From: Beverwykella pulmonaria | Taxonomy: Eukaryota; Ascomycota; Dothideomycetes; Pleosporales; Melanommataceae | Assembly: GCA_001599595.1 (NCBI GenBank) | Contig: BCHH01000010.1 | Span: forward strand, 1,299,392-1,363,391 | Length of the DNA: 64,000 nt | Direction: 5' to 3' | Part shown: piece by piece, positions 24,501-36,400 of the stretch | Position numbering within the stretch: position 1 is the first letter of the stretch | Layout of the letters: every line of letters starts with the position of its first letter | Program-made: the position numbers and the translations under genes | Notes under the pieces: model-generated | The model's input: only the letters and a program-made list of their open reading frames with translations | Databases searched by the model: none | What the model was told of the DNA's origin: nothing

Positions 24501-26186
24501 CGCAGTGTTGATGGCCAAGAAACTTCGCGGGCGGAAGCTTTCTACGGGCAGGCGAGCTTTAACGAGGGGGAGGGGGCCGGCGGAAAGATGACTGCCTCGA
24601 CTAAGAATAACAGCGCGATCAGCGAATGACGGAAACGTGAAAAGCGCCTCTCCCTGAGTCGCGAGACGGCATCGCACTGTTGAAATCGGCTCTTTCAAGT
24701 AAGTAGATGGCGAGCAGGGTGATATCGCTGTGTACGCTTCAGCCCCGGCACGTGCAGGGGCCGTCAGCAAATGGAGGACGGGTGCGAGCCGCAAACCACG
24801 ACGATATTGAGCTAGGCCCGCGCAGCGATGCACCGGTTGGAGTTGCGTTCGCTCGAGCGGGCGGTGGCAGTGCAAACTACTGTTATGCAGAGCGGTGGAG
24901 TCGCCGTTTGGAGGGAGCTGGCATCGTCGTTGGGATCGCCAATCAATTTTTCCTTGGGGGCGAAGGTACGGGCCTGTTAGTAGTCAATCATTCTTCCATC
25001 TCCACCGCTCACTGTTCGCAATTCGTGGTGCGTCGATGAAGCGACTCAGCGGTGCAGCAGGCATCCTATCGATTGCTGACACCATGCCATATTCCCTTAT
25101 TATTGCAGTACCTGCACGCCTGGGCCCTTTAATCTCTCTCTGCCTACACGTCTGTCTCCAGCTGTCGGTCATGCTCATGCGCTCAGCAGCGTCGTCTCTC
25201 ACAATGCATTCCGAAAGGAGACGTTCACTGAGCGACCGTGCGCTGAGCTGCAGGCAAGCCGTTTCTATTTATAGTCCGCCATCTGACAGCGTCGCCAATA
25301 GGGCGCTCGGTCGTTCGTGTAAAATCTCAATTCGATGTACTAGGCTACGCTGGCAAGGCCGAGGCTTCTAGAAGGTCCAGTTTTTCCAATATCAGCAATG
25401 GTGCTACGGGCGAGGCTCGCAAACGTCTTTTCAGCATGCCATCTTGATAGCTTTCCTATTCGCGAATGCGACGTCGTGGTTGCCATATACCGAACACATG
25501 GCACAGCTCGAGCTGAGTGGAGACAAGGTGCGCCCTGCCGCGATTACCACGTCCATGTTCCCCAATGCGCCCAGTAGTGTGAGGCCACTGCAACCCACAA
25601 TGTTTCATTGCAATAACTACCCAGCATCGATTTTGTTCCCAATCAGCTCTAGAATTCTCCTAAGACGCACACATCTCAAAATGTAGGATCGAAGCTGACG
25701 CTTTCGATAGATCGCATTCCCATTTCTCACTAATCTTTACAACTAAGCATTCGCTGCAGGTTCCACAGATAGGAGGAGGTGAGGTAGAAATAGGCTTTGT
25801 GCAAGGCTATCTCTCCGAGCTGAGATTCATCAGATCGGAGGAACAATAGGCTAGCTGGCCTCGGGAACTGACCGGTGAAGCGCCTTGCGAGAGGGTGAGC
25901 ACGCGTGGGTTGGCTTGTCAAATATCATTGCTTGACGATTGGAAAATAATAGTACGTTACTCCTGCTCTGCAACATCGCGATACTTCCCGCTGCTACGAG
26001 TATACAGTATACAGCAAATATCCCGTAAGGAGCCAAATCCATCCCGTGACACCACCCATTGTCATCATATTCGTTCATTTTGTTGGGGTCCGTTGGCCCT
26101 GAATCCTAACCATTCCATGAAATTATGCCAGATAAATCACACTCTCCCTTGCTAAGCTCAGGTCTTCCCCAAAGTCACGGGGCACC
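24501..26186. other. Intergenic region
   Basis: About 1.7 kb with the promoter of the Gln-rich gene and the 3' flank of the b561 gene. All open frames are short and without motifs; no RNA gene found. Confidence 0.5.
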
Positions 26187-27017
26187 CTACTCATGGCCCT
26201 CATAATGCGCATACTCCTCCTTGTACGGCGGCAGTCCCACCTGCGCATCGCTGCTTGTCCTGCTCCTGCTTGCCCTGCTCCTCTTCTTTTCCCCCACCAC
26301 CGCAGCACCCACCCACGCTAACCACATTATCGCCGCCACAACCCCATACGCAATCATCTGCCCCCTACTCGGAACAAAGTACCCCGTTTGAGTCGCGAGC
26401 AGCATCCCCAATCCCCCATTAATGATCCCCAACGTAACGGTGATCCGTCCTAGCCACAAATGGCCATGCGACCAGACAGTCCGGCGATTGTACTTCTTAA
26501 ACTGGAAGTGATGTAGCGCTCCGAGGATCGACTGAAAGAACAGGAGGCAGAAGACGATGATGCCGATTACGGGGTGATAGCTTCCGATCAGACTCGTTGG
26601 GATGTTGTTCACTAGCCAGATACCGATGCCAAAAGCAGCAATGTAGATGAGGTAGGCGAAGATTTGGAAGAGCCCGTGGACGAGCCAGAGACCGCGGAAG
26701 GAGCCGAGCCGGATGAGAATCGAGCCGAGCGGGAAGAAGATGACAAAGGCGAGGGAGGCGAGGACGCCGTGGGCGATGAGGATCTTTTGGCGCGAGGACA
26801 GGAAGGAGGCAAAGTCGAAGCTGCCGCCGCCGAAGCCATTGTTGTCGCCGTCTGGGTCGCCGAAAGGGTTGTTCCATCCTCCCGGTCCGTAGTTGCCGCC
26901 GGGGCCATACTGAGCGGAGGCCAGAGATGCTGTATGGCTGTGAGAGTTGATCATAGCATTTGGTTAGAGAAGCTGCATACCCAGACTGAGAAGAAGCGCT
27001 TTCAAACTCAAAGCCAT
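26187..27017 (-). CDS. Secretory-pathway cytochrome b561-domain membrane protein
   Basis: Predicted transmembrane electron carrier of the cytochrome b561 family. Spliced model: exon 1 27017-26981 and exon 2 26929-26187, 259 residues. The acceptor CATACAG was chosen because it keeps frame and completes a clean signal peptide, MALSLKALLLSLASLASA, with likely cleavage before Gln19. A short Gly/Asn/Asp-rich linker follows (GPGGNYGPGGWNNPFGDPDGD). The membrane core has about five helices with histidines in the b561 pattern: H66 (IAHGVLAS), H97 (LVHGLFQ), H131 (SYHPVIG) and H167/H169 (WSHGHLWLG), which would bind two hemes. The cytoplasmic tail is basic then acidic (KKRSRASRSRTSS). Many fungal relatives carry a DOMON domain before the b561 core; here only the short linker is present. 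Confidence 0.87.
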
Positions 27018-28659
27018 GCTGAAGTTGAGTATGCAATGAACAAGACAGGATAGTAGGATAAGAGGGTGAGATAAGACGTGGAGGGAAGCGTGGCTACTTA
27101 TTGAAACCTCTCATGCTTGATGCTTAGATTGACGAGATCCTAAGAACACTAGCCAGGCGGAACGATAGGTTGAAACAACGGTTTCTATGGAGTTACCAGG
27201 TACAAATGACGTCGATTTGCATCAGTAAGCTCCAGATTACGCGTATATAGCACGAATCTTGAGGATAAATGTGGTGGGGAGCCGACTGGCAAATCCGGAG
27301 AAGCAATGTCGGAGAAAGTTGACGCTAACGCCGACTTTTGTGGTTCCCAAAACACATCTCTTAATTAACTACCTTGGCCTTTATCATATTCTACTTCTGT
27401 ATTCTATGTTACCACACCGAAGGACAACAGTAAGAGCGTCTCTGAGCAGGACGTTTTCAAAATAGAAATCCCGCTGACAAAAGCAATGAAGAGTTGGTCG
27501 AGCTGAGTCAATCCTTTTACCTCTCGTTTTGATACACCTAGCTAGCTATCCAGCGTGTTTTTCTGTAGATATTAACGTGCAGGATCACTTCTGCTCGCTT
27601 TGCCTCGAAGGTATACCATCGGTAGTGCAACCTTGCACAGTTGTTCAGGCACATGAGTCAAACAGGCACAGTTTTGCACAGGGTGGCCTCTGGACTGTTC
27701 CAACCGTATCGCAGATGACACTGGCGGCTCGGTCGATTCCTGGGTAGGGAGAAGGCTTGCAAACGAGTGGGTGTTGATCAGGCTGCCAGCGAAAGAGACG
27801 ATTGACTCTTTGTTCTAACACGCACGAGACCGCTTTTAGCAACCGCAGTTGATTTTCATCGATGCACACACATTCCTCTTCCCAGTCATCGAAGTGCACA
27901 TACGCCCTCGCATAACTCTTGATGCCGGATGGGGGCTCTTTGGGTGTCCTTGGGCCGCCATGTCACGCCCAGACAGCAGGAAAGTGGAGAGCAGCAGGGC
28001 TTCATTCCGCTATCGCTGTCTCTCGTCCCCGAGTCTGCCCCGTAACAGGACGTTCGAGTCTTGAGGCACACCCCCATCTCGAAAATGTGGAGGAGTGGTT
28101 TTGGTGTTTGTGCTCAGCCACAGAATTGTGCCTTGATTCGGGCCCGAGTAGTCGCATTTGCCCCGCAAAGCCTCCTCATGACAGGGCAGCCGCGCAACTG
28201 CCTTGTATGTCGTTTTTGCGTTATTCATAGTGCATCGAAGCGTCAGGCAGACCTTGCCTGGAGTTGTTGAAGAGTTGTGCACAAGTTGTTGAGGTGTGAG
28301 TCGGCGCAAGCCAGGTGTGCGATGTCGGCTTAAGGCTTCGCCACATCAGTGCGCACGGGCCCAGGGCTCCAGTCATTCCGGCCAGTCACGCGACGGCACG
28401 GATCAACTGGTCTTCACAACTCACCCTCGTCGCCGTCGTCGACGTGTGGCTATGAGTCACTTGCGCCTTCTGACTGGAGCATGACGGGACCATGCGGCCC
28501 ATCGTGGTGTACAAATGCACATGTATATAAGTTCTTTGGTAGAGCCTCCCTCTGCTTGCTACTGCCAAACTCACACTCTTTCGCTCCCCAGGGCCCCTTG
28601 CCACCTCTCTCTCCCATCTCTCTCCCCCCCATATCTCTCCCCATCTCTCCCTCTCCATC
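27018..28659. other. Intergenic region between divergent genes
   Basis: About 1.6 kb between the b561 gene (minus) and the small gene at 28660 (plus). Contains the TATA box at 28524 and a CT-rich leader just before 28660. No other gene supported. Confidence 0.5.
28524..28530 (+). promoter_or_regulatory. TATA box upstream of the small gene at 28660
   Basis: TATATAA about 130 bp before the ATG, followed by a pyrimidine-rich leader (CTCTCTCCC repeats), a common layout in highly expressed fungal genes. Confidence 0.55.
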
Positions 28660-29022
28660 ATGAGCAAGCGTCACAACCGAAAGCGGACCAGGAGTCGTCC
28701 CCGTCATCGCGACGCGGGAAAAGCACACTCGAACCACATTCGCACTTTTTCCATGGACACAAATATATCCCATTCGACCACCAATTCAAATCCGTCTATT
28801 CATCCATCCTTTTCTGTAGTGGATAGCAAACCGGCAGACCACTGGCACCAAACGTATTCCGCATGGCAGACCCGACTCCGATACCAGCAGGAACAGGCTG
28901 TGGAAGCCCAGCGCCTCCGCTTCTTTGGCGGCGAGGCCGGCGAAGAAGTAAGCCTCCTCGAGCCCATGTTGAAGGTTGTCATGGACCTCTTCGATGGCGA
29001 CATTGACTACGAGGATCCCTGA
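28660..29022 (+). CDS. Small conserved fungal protein with EAQRLRFFGGEAGEE block
   Basis: Function unknown. Intronless, 120 residues, with good promoter context (TATA box, CT-rich leader, ATCATG start). The N-terminal third is very basic (MSKRHNRKRTRSRPRHRD), which could act as a nuclear or nucleic-acid-binding signal. The middle is Ser/Thr/Asn-rich. The C-terminal half looks folded and conserved: WQTRLRYQQEQAVEAQRLRFFGG, then EEVSLLEPMLKVVMDLFDGDIDYEDP at the very end. I recall small Pezizomycotina proteins with a similar F/LFGGE-G-E and ML-V--LF-G--DYE signature, which is why I call it real rather than a chance frame. Confidence 0.78.
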   Translation: MSKRHNRKRTRSRPRHRDAGKAHSNHIRTFSMDTNISHSTTNSNPSIHPSFSVVDSKPADHWHQTYSAWQTRLRYQQEQAVEAQRLRFFGGEAGEEVSLLEPMLKVVMDLFDGDIDYEDP

Positions 29023-31579
29023 CATCCTTTCCATGGGCTCGCCAGTTGCGTGTTCGATGAGTTCTACTCTCCACTCTCCACTCTTTGTCCGCTGGTGATG
29101 AGGAAGACAGTAGGGCTAGGCTTATAGTTCTCCACTCCAGTAGACTTCCTACGCTGCGCTTCTTCTCCGTCTTTGCGACCCTCGAGGAGTGGTGTTGGGC
29201 TTCTGTCCATAGCAATACAAGACTCTCCCTTGCCAACAACCAACATGCTGCACATGAACGCACACACGGCCAGCGCAAGCTTGCAAGCATCTCCCCACCG
29301 TCTGAAGCAGTGATGGTGTGACGGGCTGCATTTCATCCAACCAACAATAGTCAGACATCGATGCACTCTGGTAGCCAGGTCGGAGGCGTGGGACACATCT
29401 AGGCCCCGGACTCGCAGCAGTGAAGGCGCCCCTCGACCAACTCGGCTGGGTTGGCACGTAGGCGCTGGATCAGGTCCACTGAAGCCTAGCCCTAGGACTC
29501 CGACTCTACGCGCGCGCGGAGGAAAAGGGCAAAACGGTGAAGGGGCGGCTTGATGCACGCTGAGGGTGTGCAAGTGCTTGAGGCTATTGGCTCGCACACA
29601 CGCATTCTCGGCTCGAGCGTCGCTGCCTATGTAGGAATCAAGGAAGGGCGGCGTATACGGCGAAGGAGTCATCGTGTCTGAATCAGCAACGCCATCACAT
29701 AGCTCTTCTACCTTCAACGGGCGGCAAACAACATCTGTGCCGCAATCTCCGGGAGGACGAATGGAGGCTTGTAAGCCGAGGATTCCAACTTTTAGTTAGC
29801 CATGAATATACTCAATATACATTTCGATGCCATGCCTCTATTCGTAGAATCGATTCTTTTGTTACCTGATTTCTAGGCAATCATCAGCGTCGTCACCTCC
29901 TTTTCATATGAGGCACTTCACTCATTTTGCCTTCGCAAGGCTGCAGCGGAGCGGGCCCGCTATCTCAGCCATCTTATTCCCGCCACCAAATCATTGCCTG
30001 TGCAAGTTACCTTTGGTGACATGAGATACTCCTGTCGGCCTACGCTCTCTCTGCAGTGTTCCCTCTCGTTGCCTGGTGCTGTAATGTATTTTCCAACAGC
30101 CATGCCCCTTCATCATGCTTGAATTGTCACGTATGGATTCTTTTTGTTCCAGTTCTTATTTGTCATTCCATGTAACTAGTTTTCTCTATCTCCAGACCCA
30201 CCTAGTGCCTGAAAATTGCGGCCTACGTTACATTCCCCTCTGCCCTCCCTGCGAGATCGCTCAACAGCTGCGTCTCTGTTAATACCCATTCTGAACAGGT
30301 GTTGAATCTTCCACTGCGCACCTCGAACTCAAATGAACTCTTCCTAGGAATAAGTTGCATTCCTCCTCTAAAGAATGAATCCGCACTATGTTGGTACATA
30401 TTGAGGAATACATGACAGATATCTGCAGGGCACTTGTCCAACCTCGCAATGAAGCTTCGTTGACCGATACCAAGCGATGCCCTCATCATGTACATGGCTC
30501 TCACCACCCTACAGCGCCTTTTCGAGACTGCACAATCATATGTCTCACACTTAGGACATCTTCGAACACAAAGACTTAAGGCTACTGTTAAGGTCGAAAA
30601 TGAGGGCTGCCGACAGGGTTTTCTGCTAGTGCAAGTGGATACAGATATTTTGATGAGAGGGCTGATGAAAGGTAGGCTTATGGGTTGTTGATGGTTCTCG
30701 GGTGATATAAAGCGATGAGAAGAGGTTAGGTTAGTTGTGGGAAGGAAAGAGATGTTAAAGGGAGATTTTGGACGAGCGGTGATGTTTCCACATAACTATG
30801 CCCATGATCTTGGCAAAGGGAGAAGACTTGAGGCTCTACACGATTGTACTGACATATTCAACCTAACTTTCCAATAAATGTTGACCAAACGAGGGCATGC
30901 CTAACTGAAAGCGCATGTATTGGGATCTAGCATGGAGGTGGAGGAATAATGGGAGCTAGTCCATTGCATGCACATTATACATCTGTATGCCACCAAAAGG
31001 TGTCGTTTAATGTCCCTGTAATAACGTGCTTTGTTGCATAGGTATACGTATAGTTTTCTGCCGCATTCCACGTCCTGTTTGATGCGATAGGTCTGGATTC
31101 AATGCCAATAAACAAGTAGGTAGTCACCCCGAGCAGCCGTAGCCAACCTCTCGTTCGACTGCTAATAGGACGTTCCACGATGCAATGGCGTTCGCCTTTC
31201 CCGACTAAGGTACCGCCCGAGCACAAGATATTGACATATTTATTGGCCCATACATTCTTGCGACCAGATCAACATATTCGTCTCGTGGGTGCGGAACTTA
31301 ATACTACGTCTTCCAAGGCTGTCTAAAAGTCGTGGGAAGGGAAAGCTCTAGTTGCAATGCGTTTATTCATCTCACTCACCTTCATCGTCTGTAGAGGTAC
31401 CTGGAATCGATTCGCATATCCTCATCCATGGCATCTGTTGACCTCTGGGATGATCGAAGCCAATCTAAGGTTACAGAAACAGCTCTAGTAGTAGCTACAG
31501 CAACATCACTAGCTATGACTGTAAACGGCATTCAGCGTGCCAGTGACGAGTTTAGAAAAGTAGTATTTTATTATCATGT
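29023..31579. other. Long intergenic region
   Basis: About 2.6 kb with no gene I can support. A 217-codon frame on the minus strand at 29064-29717 opens with TTG, not ATG, and has no recognisable motif. Base composition becomes more AT-rich to the right, marking the start of the sparse middle region. Confidence 0.5.
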
Positions 31580-32530
31580 TTAAGCATTCCGCAAAAGGAT
31601 CGCAATTTCATGATCAGGTGGCACCCATTTCAGTCGATCTCTCGCCGACATTCCATATGCCGTCTTCTTATCAGGATCTGCCCCTTTCTCTAGCAGCCAC
31701 TTGACTTCCTCCACTCGGCCCCACATAACAGCGTACTGGAGAGGTGTTCCATGCTGTCCGCGGCCATCATCTGCAATTTTTATTGCATCGTCTAAAGCGT
31801 TGACATCAAGTCCTAATCCAACCAGATACTCTAGCATCGGAATTCGGTCGCCGGGAGGAACATAATTTGATATTCCAGTGTCTGTAATGCTATATGATCT
31901 TCCTGCTGCATAGTGGAGGGGTATGGCATTTGAAATTTTTGCACCGTAGGAAAGCAGGAGAGCAAATATCTCCGGTGTGCAAAAGGCGGCTGCCTTGTTG
32001 AGAGTCGAGCCTGAGTTGGGTATTGGGCGAATCTGAGAGACAGGGCCTTGTGCAATCCATGGAGGGCCGAGGTTGGGATTCGCTCCGTGCTCAAGGAGAT
32101 ATCGAATGCAGGGCTCATCATTCAACTCAACGACCATACTAACTATGATGAGTGCCGCGCTAGCAAAGAGGTGAAAAACTTACGGAAGGAGCACACCACC
32201 CCGGAGCAAACCAGTGTTGACGTCGAAACCAGACTCTACAAGTAATTTCACTGCGTCTAGAGACCTGGACGCAAGATTTACTGTTTCTGCGTCCCATTTC
32301 GCTCCTACTCCCAGCAACTGGCGTGCTAGCTCAAGATGACTCCCACGGATGGCTCTGTTGAGTCCATATGTCAACGCACCAGCATCGCGATCGGGCGCCA
32401 GTTGTAACGCAAGGGCGGCATTGTTACTCTCACAAGCATTTAGAAAGGGTACAAGTGATGCATCCTGCGTATTTTGGACTAAAGCATATGAAAGGCTATG
32501 CTGCGCGCCTTCTAGAAGTTTTTGCGGCAT
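31580..32530 (-). CDS. Ankyrin-repeat protein
   Basis: Protein made of ankyrin repeats, a protein-protein interaction fold; partner unknown. Spliced model: exon 1 32530-32184, exon 2 32138-31580, intron GTAAGT...GTTAG, 301 residues. The ATG at 32530 (MPQKLLEGAQHSL) is the first true ATG. Repeats are seen as SHLELARQLLGVGAKWD, LDAVKLLVESGFDVN, DEPCIRYLLEHGANPNLG, TPEIFALLLSYGAKIS, IPMLEYLVGLGLDVNALDDA and GRVEEVKWLLEKGADPDKKTAYG; several have the expected G-D/N turn. No signal peptide, kinase, NACHT or HET domain is attached. It is divergent from the secreted-protein gene at 33443, with 0.9 kb between their starts. Lineage-specific ankyrin genes are common in fungal accessory regions. Confidence 0.85.
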
Positions 32531-33050
32531 GTTCACTTAGGAAATAGTAGAGGAGTAGGTGGCCTTTTGGAGCGACGCGACGGTGTGTAATAAGAGCTGA
32601 GTGGTGCGGGCTACATAAACATTATCGAGTGAAGTGATGACATCTGTTCTAGCTTATGAAGGGATTGGCGGCGTGGCACAGGCAGAAATCTGGTTTCATG
32701 TATAGCCCGGGCCTCATGGTTGGCCGTGAGTCAACTATGGCAAAGTTGCCTGGGTGGAACACATAGCCACCTTTTTAGGCATTTTAGCCCCACGTATAGG
32801 GGCGAAAGATGATTTATCAGTGTGGGATTTAACCGCTTCCTTCCATTAAACGTCCGCTAATGTTGTCATCTAACAGGGTCACCAGAATTGTGAAATTTCA
32901 TTGTAACTCCCTGTTTTTAACCCGATTTCTAAGATTATATAAGTATAAATTCAAGTGAGGATGGCTGCCTCTTTGAGCAAGATATTCTCATTTCTACAAC
33001 CAACTCAGTTCTTATTGACGGCGTTCGATCCTTACAGTGAATTTCCCTAC

Positions 33051-33270
33051 AATCATCTTGCAGCTACGCCGCATGGCAGAGTGGATGCAGGAACAATGGA
33101 AACATCCAACCCCAATTTTAATCAGAATCTGGCAACTACTTGCACACTTTTTAATCATCTTGCAGATACGCCTCAAGGAAGAGCGGATGTAGGAATAATG
33201 GAAGCATCCAACCCCAATTTTGGTCAGAATCTGGCAACTACTTGCACAGGTTTCAATCATCTTGTAGCAT
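33051..33270. repeat. 102-bp tandem direct repeat, two copies plus a partial third
   Basis: Copy 1 begins at 33051 and copy 2 at 33153, each opening AATCATCTTGCAG. A third copy starts at 33255 (AATCATCTTGTAG) but diverges after about 15 bases. Copies 1 and 2 differ at roughly one base in six, while the stretch covering CATCCAACCCCAATTTT and CAGAATCTGGCAACTACTTGCACA is identical. The unit length is a multiple of three. Confidence 0.9.
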
Positions 33271-33360
33271 CTTGCAGCTACGCCACAAAGCACGACGGAT
33301 GCAGGAGCAATCTCGGGACACATACTCGACATCATACCCACGCTGTCTGCGTAGGCAAGC

Positions 33361-33367
33361 TATAAAT
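33361..33367 (+). promoter_or_regulatory. TATA box of the secreted-protein gene
   Basis: TATAAAT about 80 bp upstream of the ATG at 33443, with a CT-rich stretch (TTCTTCTCTTCATTC) between, the usual fungal spacing. Confidence 0.6.
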
Positions 33368-33442
33368 CAAATCTCTAGTTCATCAATGGAAAGGTTCAGA
33401 ACTGTATTCTTCTCTTCATTCTTTTCCAATTAGCTCATCACC

Positions 33443-36400
33443 ATGAAAACGCTTCGTGGGGGAAGAGCAGTTGCTGTTACTCTCTTACACTCCTTTCTGG
33501 TAGCGGCACAAATAGCTACTGGCACAGGTGGCACCAATGTGCCCTCCCAGAGTTCACCTCCATTTCCCATATCAGCGAACAGCAGTAGTGTAGTTACTGA
33601 TTCAGGATCCTCTACTGTACTTTTTGGGACCGAGACAACGATTTCTTCAGACACTTCAGTCACAGACGGTCCCTTGTCTTCAGATACGAATGTTCCGCAA
33701 CCGGAGACCACTAAAGGGTCGCTCCTGTCATCCGATTCGAGTCGAACTCCGACTGACACGCGCTTATCGTCTGACTCGAGCTCAATTCCGACTGATACGC
33801 TCTCCTCAACTGATCCGAGCGTCGTACGGACCGTCTCAATAACAGTCAGCACCACAGATTCTTCCACTGTACCAGGCTCCAGCACAAAATCGATCAGCGA
33901 TGGCCCTTCAAGCACTGATTCGGTTATACTACCCCCTACAATCACCAAGACCTCCACAGCTTCTGAAGGAATAATACTTCCACCTGGAATCATCCTAACT
34001 CCCAATCCATCCATTACTCTACATTACGGCACTGAAATGAAATCCAGCGCTTCGGACTTGTCTATCGTTATCGCTGGCATTTTCCCACTTATACAAAACT
34101 GGATCGACCATCCTGACTCCCCTGAGATCACGGCTGTGACTAATGAACTTAATAACATCCTTCCTAAGGCCACAAACCTCCTGGGTAAACTCCCGATACC
34201 TACTGATGGAGTGGAGCCATGCAAATCCGGAAAAAGGCGTCGGAGTGAGTCAGAACGTGACGCGATCCAGATACTGGACAAGCGAAGCTTCCTTGGAAAC
34301 TTGTTCAAAACGGCTTTCTCGCTTGTAACATGTGTTATTGACACTACCAATAAAGTGAAAGATGGAGTTATTAAGGGAACGACAGATGCAGTGGAGACAG
34401 TGAAGAATTTACAAGATGATTTGAAGCCAATGGTCGATGCACTTAACGAAGTGGATCCAAACGAGGACCCGAAACCCTCTGGCTCAGCCTCAGAAGAGCC
34501 CGCCTCCACGCAGTCCGAATCATCGTCTTCCTCTTCATGTACCCTGAAGACAGTCAGTAACTGCAACATTGGTTGTACCGCGATCGCAACTACCACTCTA
34601 GGAGGGCCAAATAAGCGGGCAGAAGATGAAGCATGCACGACCGTCTGCGGAGCACCTATCACAAGATGCGGCGCTACGGGCATTACATCAGTGTCAACTG
34701 TGACTTCTACAGCAACTACGTATCAGATGTGCGCCCAAGATTGTGCTGGCTGCAATAATAACTATCACAAATTACCAACCGATGCTCCTGATCTAAGCGC
34801 TTATTCGAAAGCTTCTAATGGCGTTCTTTATTTGCCAGCTCCGACGGTGCCGGTATTGGATGAAGATAATCCAGCTGATGAGGCGAGGGGACTCATACCG
34901 AAGGAGACTGGCTCTTCAAGCAGCAATCTCCTGAAACGAGGCCTTACAAACCCTAATGATGACGGATTTAAAGGTACGTACGCCTTGTGCAAAGCATGTG
35001 CTGTTCTGTAAAGTGTAGATCAGAAGGCTTGAAAGATAGATAATATCTTAGCTAAAGAGGCTGAAGACTACTTATCTTGGACAGACTATTTACTTTATAC
35101 GAGCACATAGTCAACTATCCTAATTCGCTTTGATGACCCTTGCTGACTTTATACTTCCCCTTGGCAGGCGACATCGACGTATGGCTTCGTACGCAAATAG
35201 CCATAAGTCCAAACTATCTTCTCCACGGACAAGTTCCAATCACAACGACCGGTTTCACTTTCTCGCTCGATAACGTGCCCGACACTTGGAGCCTCGTAGA
35301 TTTGTTTGGCTGTACATCAGTGATTGTGATCTCTCGCAAACGAATGTTCATGACACACATTTGGGAATACCCTACGATGCAAATGTCGCAGAATCTACAG
35401 ACACAGGTCCTGGACAGCCTTCGTGATGGCGACGCTGGAGTTCCACAAGGCCTTACTGCATTTACGGGAGCTGGTGGAGACTTCGAGAATATCCCGGCAA
35501 ACAAAGTGCGTGCGTTTATCATCACTCCATACAGGCGGTTTGTCGCAAACCCTGCCCATGATGACCTGCAGTTCCCTTACGAAGTCGGCAAGATTAAAGA
35601 TATGTTGAGCGAAGTTCTTGGTAACACTAAAACAATCACTATCCCCTATTTTGCCAGGCGAGAAGACCCAGAATTCAAGTACCCATATGGGAAGGTTCTG
35701 ATCCAGTACGATCCTGTTGCTGCGTGGCTGGGCCGAGCAAGCGGTATTTGCAATGATCAAATCGCAGGAATAGAGCTATGGTTCGAAGATCATCCGACAC
35801 ACCGTTACAGAGATAGGTGGGATGCATTCCCCAACCAGATGCTACCGGTAAATACTCTGCCCAGACGGTCATTTTCAGGGGACGGTAAAGAAATGCGTCT
35901 GCTCAGAGGGAGGGAAGTGACTGATGCGGACGAAGAGGAGTGGAAAGAGTACGAGAGTCTGATGAAGCGCCAGGAAGGTGGCTCCTGCCCCCTGCCTAGC
36001 AAGAGTGCTTCTGCATCCTCGACCTCTCCAGCATCGTCGACCGATCAGAATCCAACTACGCTTAAAACATCATTTGTATCTTCATCCAACGGAGGGAGCA
36101 CTACTTCCTCAGACGAGCCTCCCTCCGAGACATTCACTCCAGCTCCTGATACCACCATCGCAACAGCAGATCCTCAAGTGTCTACTACGGCAGTTCCACC
36201 ACCACCGCCGTCATCTGCACCTTTAAAGTGCTATGGTTTAGCAAGCCCCGATGGATTAAGTGGATCTTACGCTGCTCAAGACACGGTATCTAAACTCATC
36301 GACGATGACTTTTGCCCAAGCTGGAGCGGACCGGACAAAAAGGAAACTTACCTATACACTACTCCCGATGCGGTGCAGATAAGTCTCATCAAACCCAATC

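Larger units (their letters stand above)
32531..33442. other. Shared upstream region with tandem repeat
   Basis: About 0.9 kb between the divergent ankyrin and secreted-protein genes. It contains TATATAAG at 32936, a 102-bp tandem repeat, and TATAAAT at 33361. A 136-codon frame spans the repeat but is doubtful (see rejected items). Confidence 0.6.

Noticed and set aside
29064..29717. 217-codon frame on the minus strand
   Set aside because: Opens with TTG, contains no recognisable domain, and overlaps other equally long random frames.
32955..33365. 136-codon frame covering the 102-bp repeat
   Set aside because: Begins at GTG (first ATG at 32961); most differences between the repeat copies would change amino acids, which argues against selection on a protein, and the better TATA box lies downstream of it.
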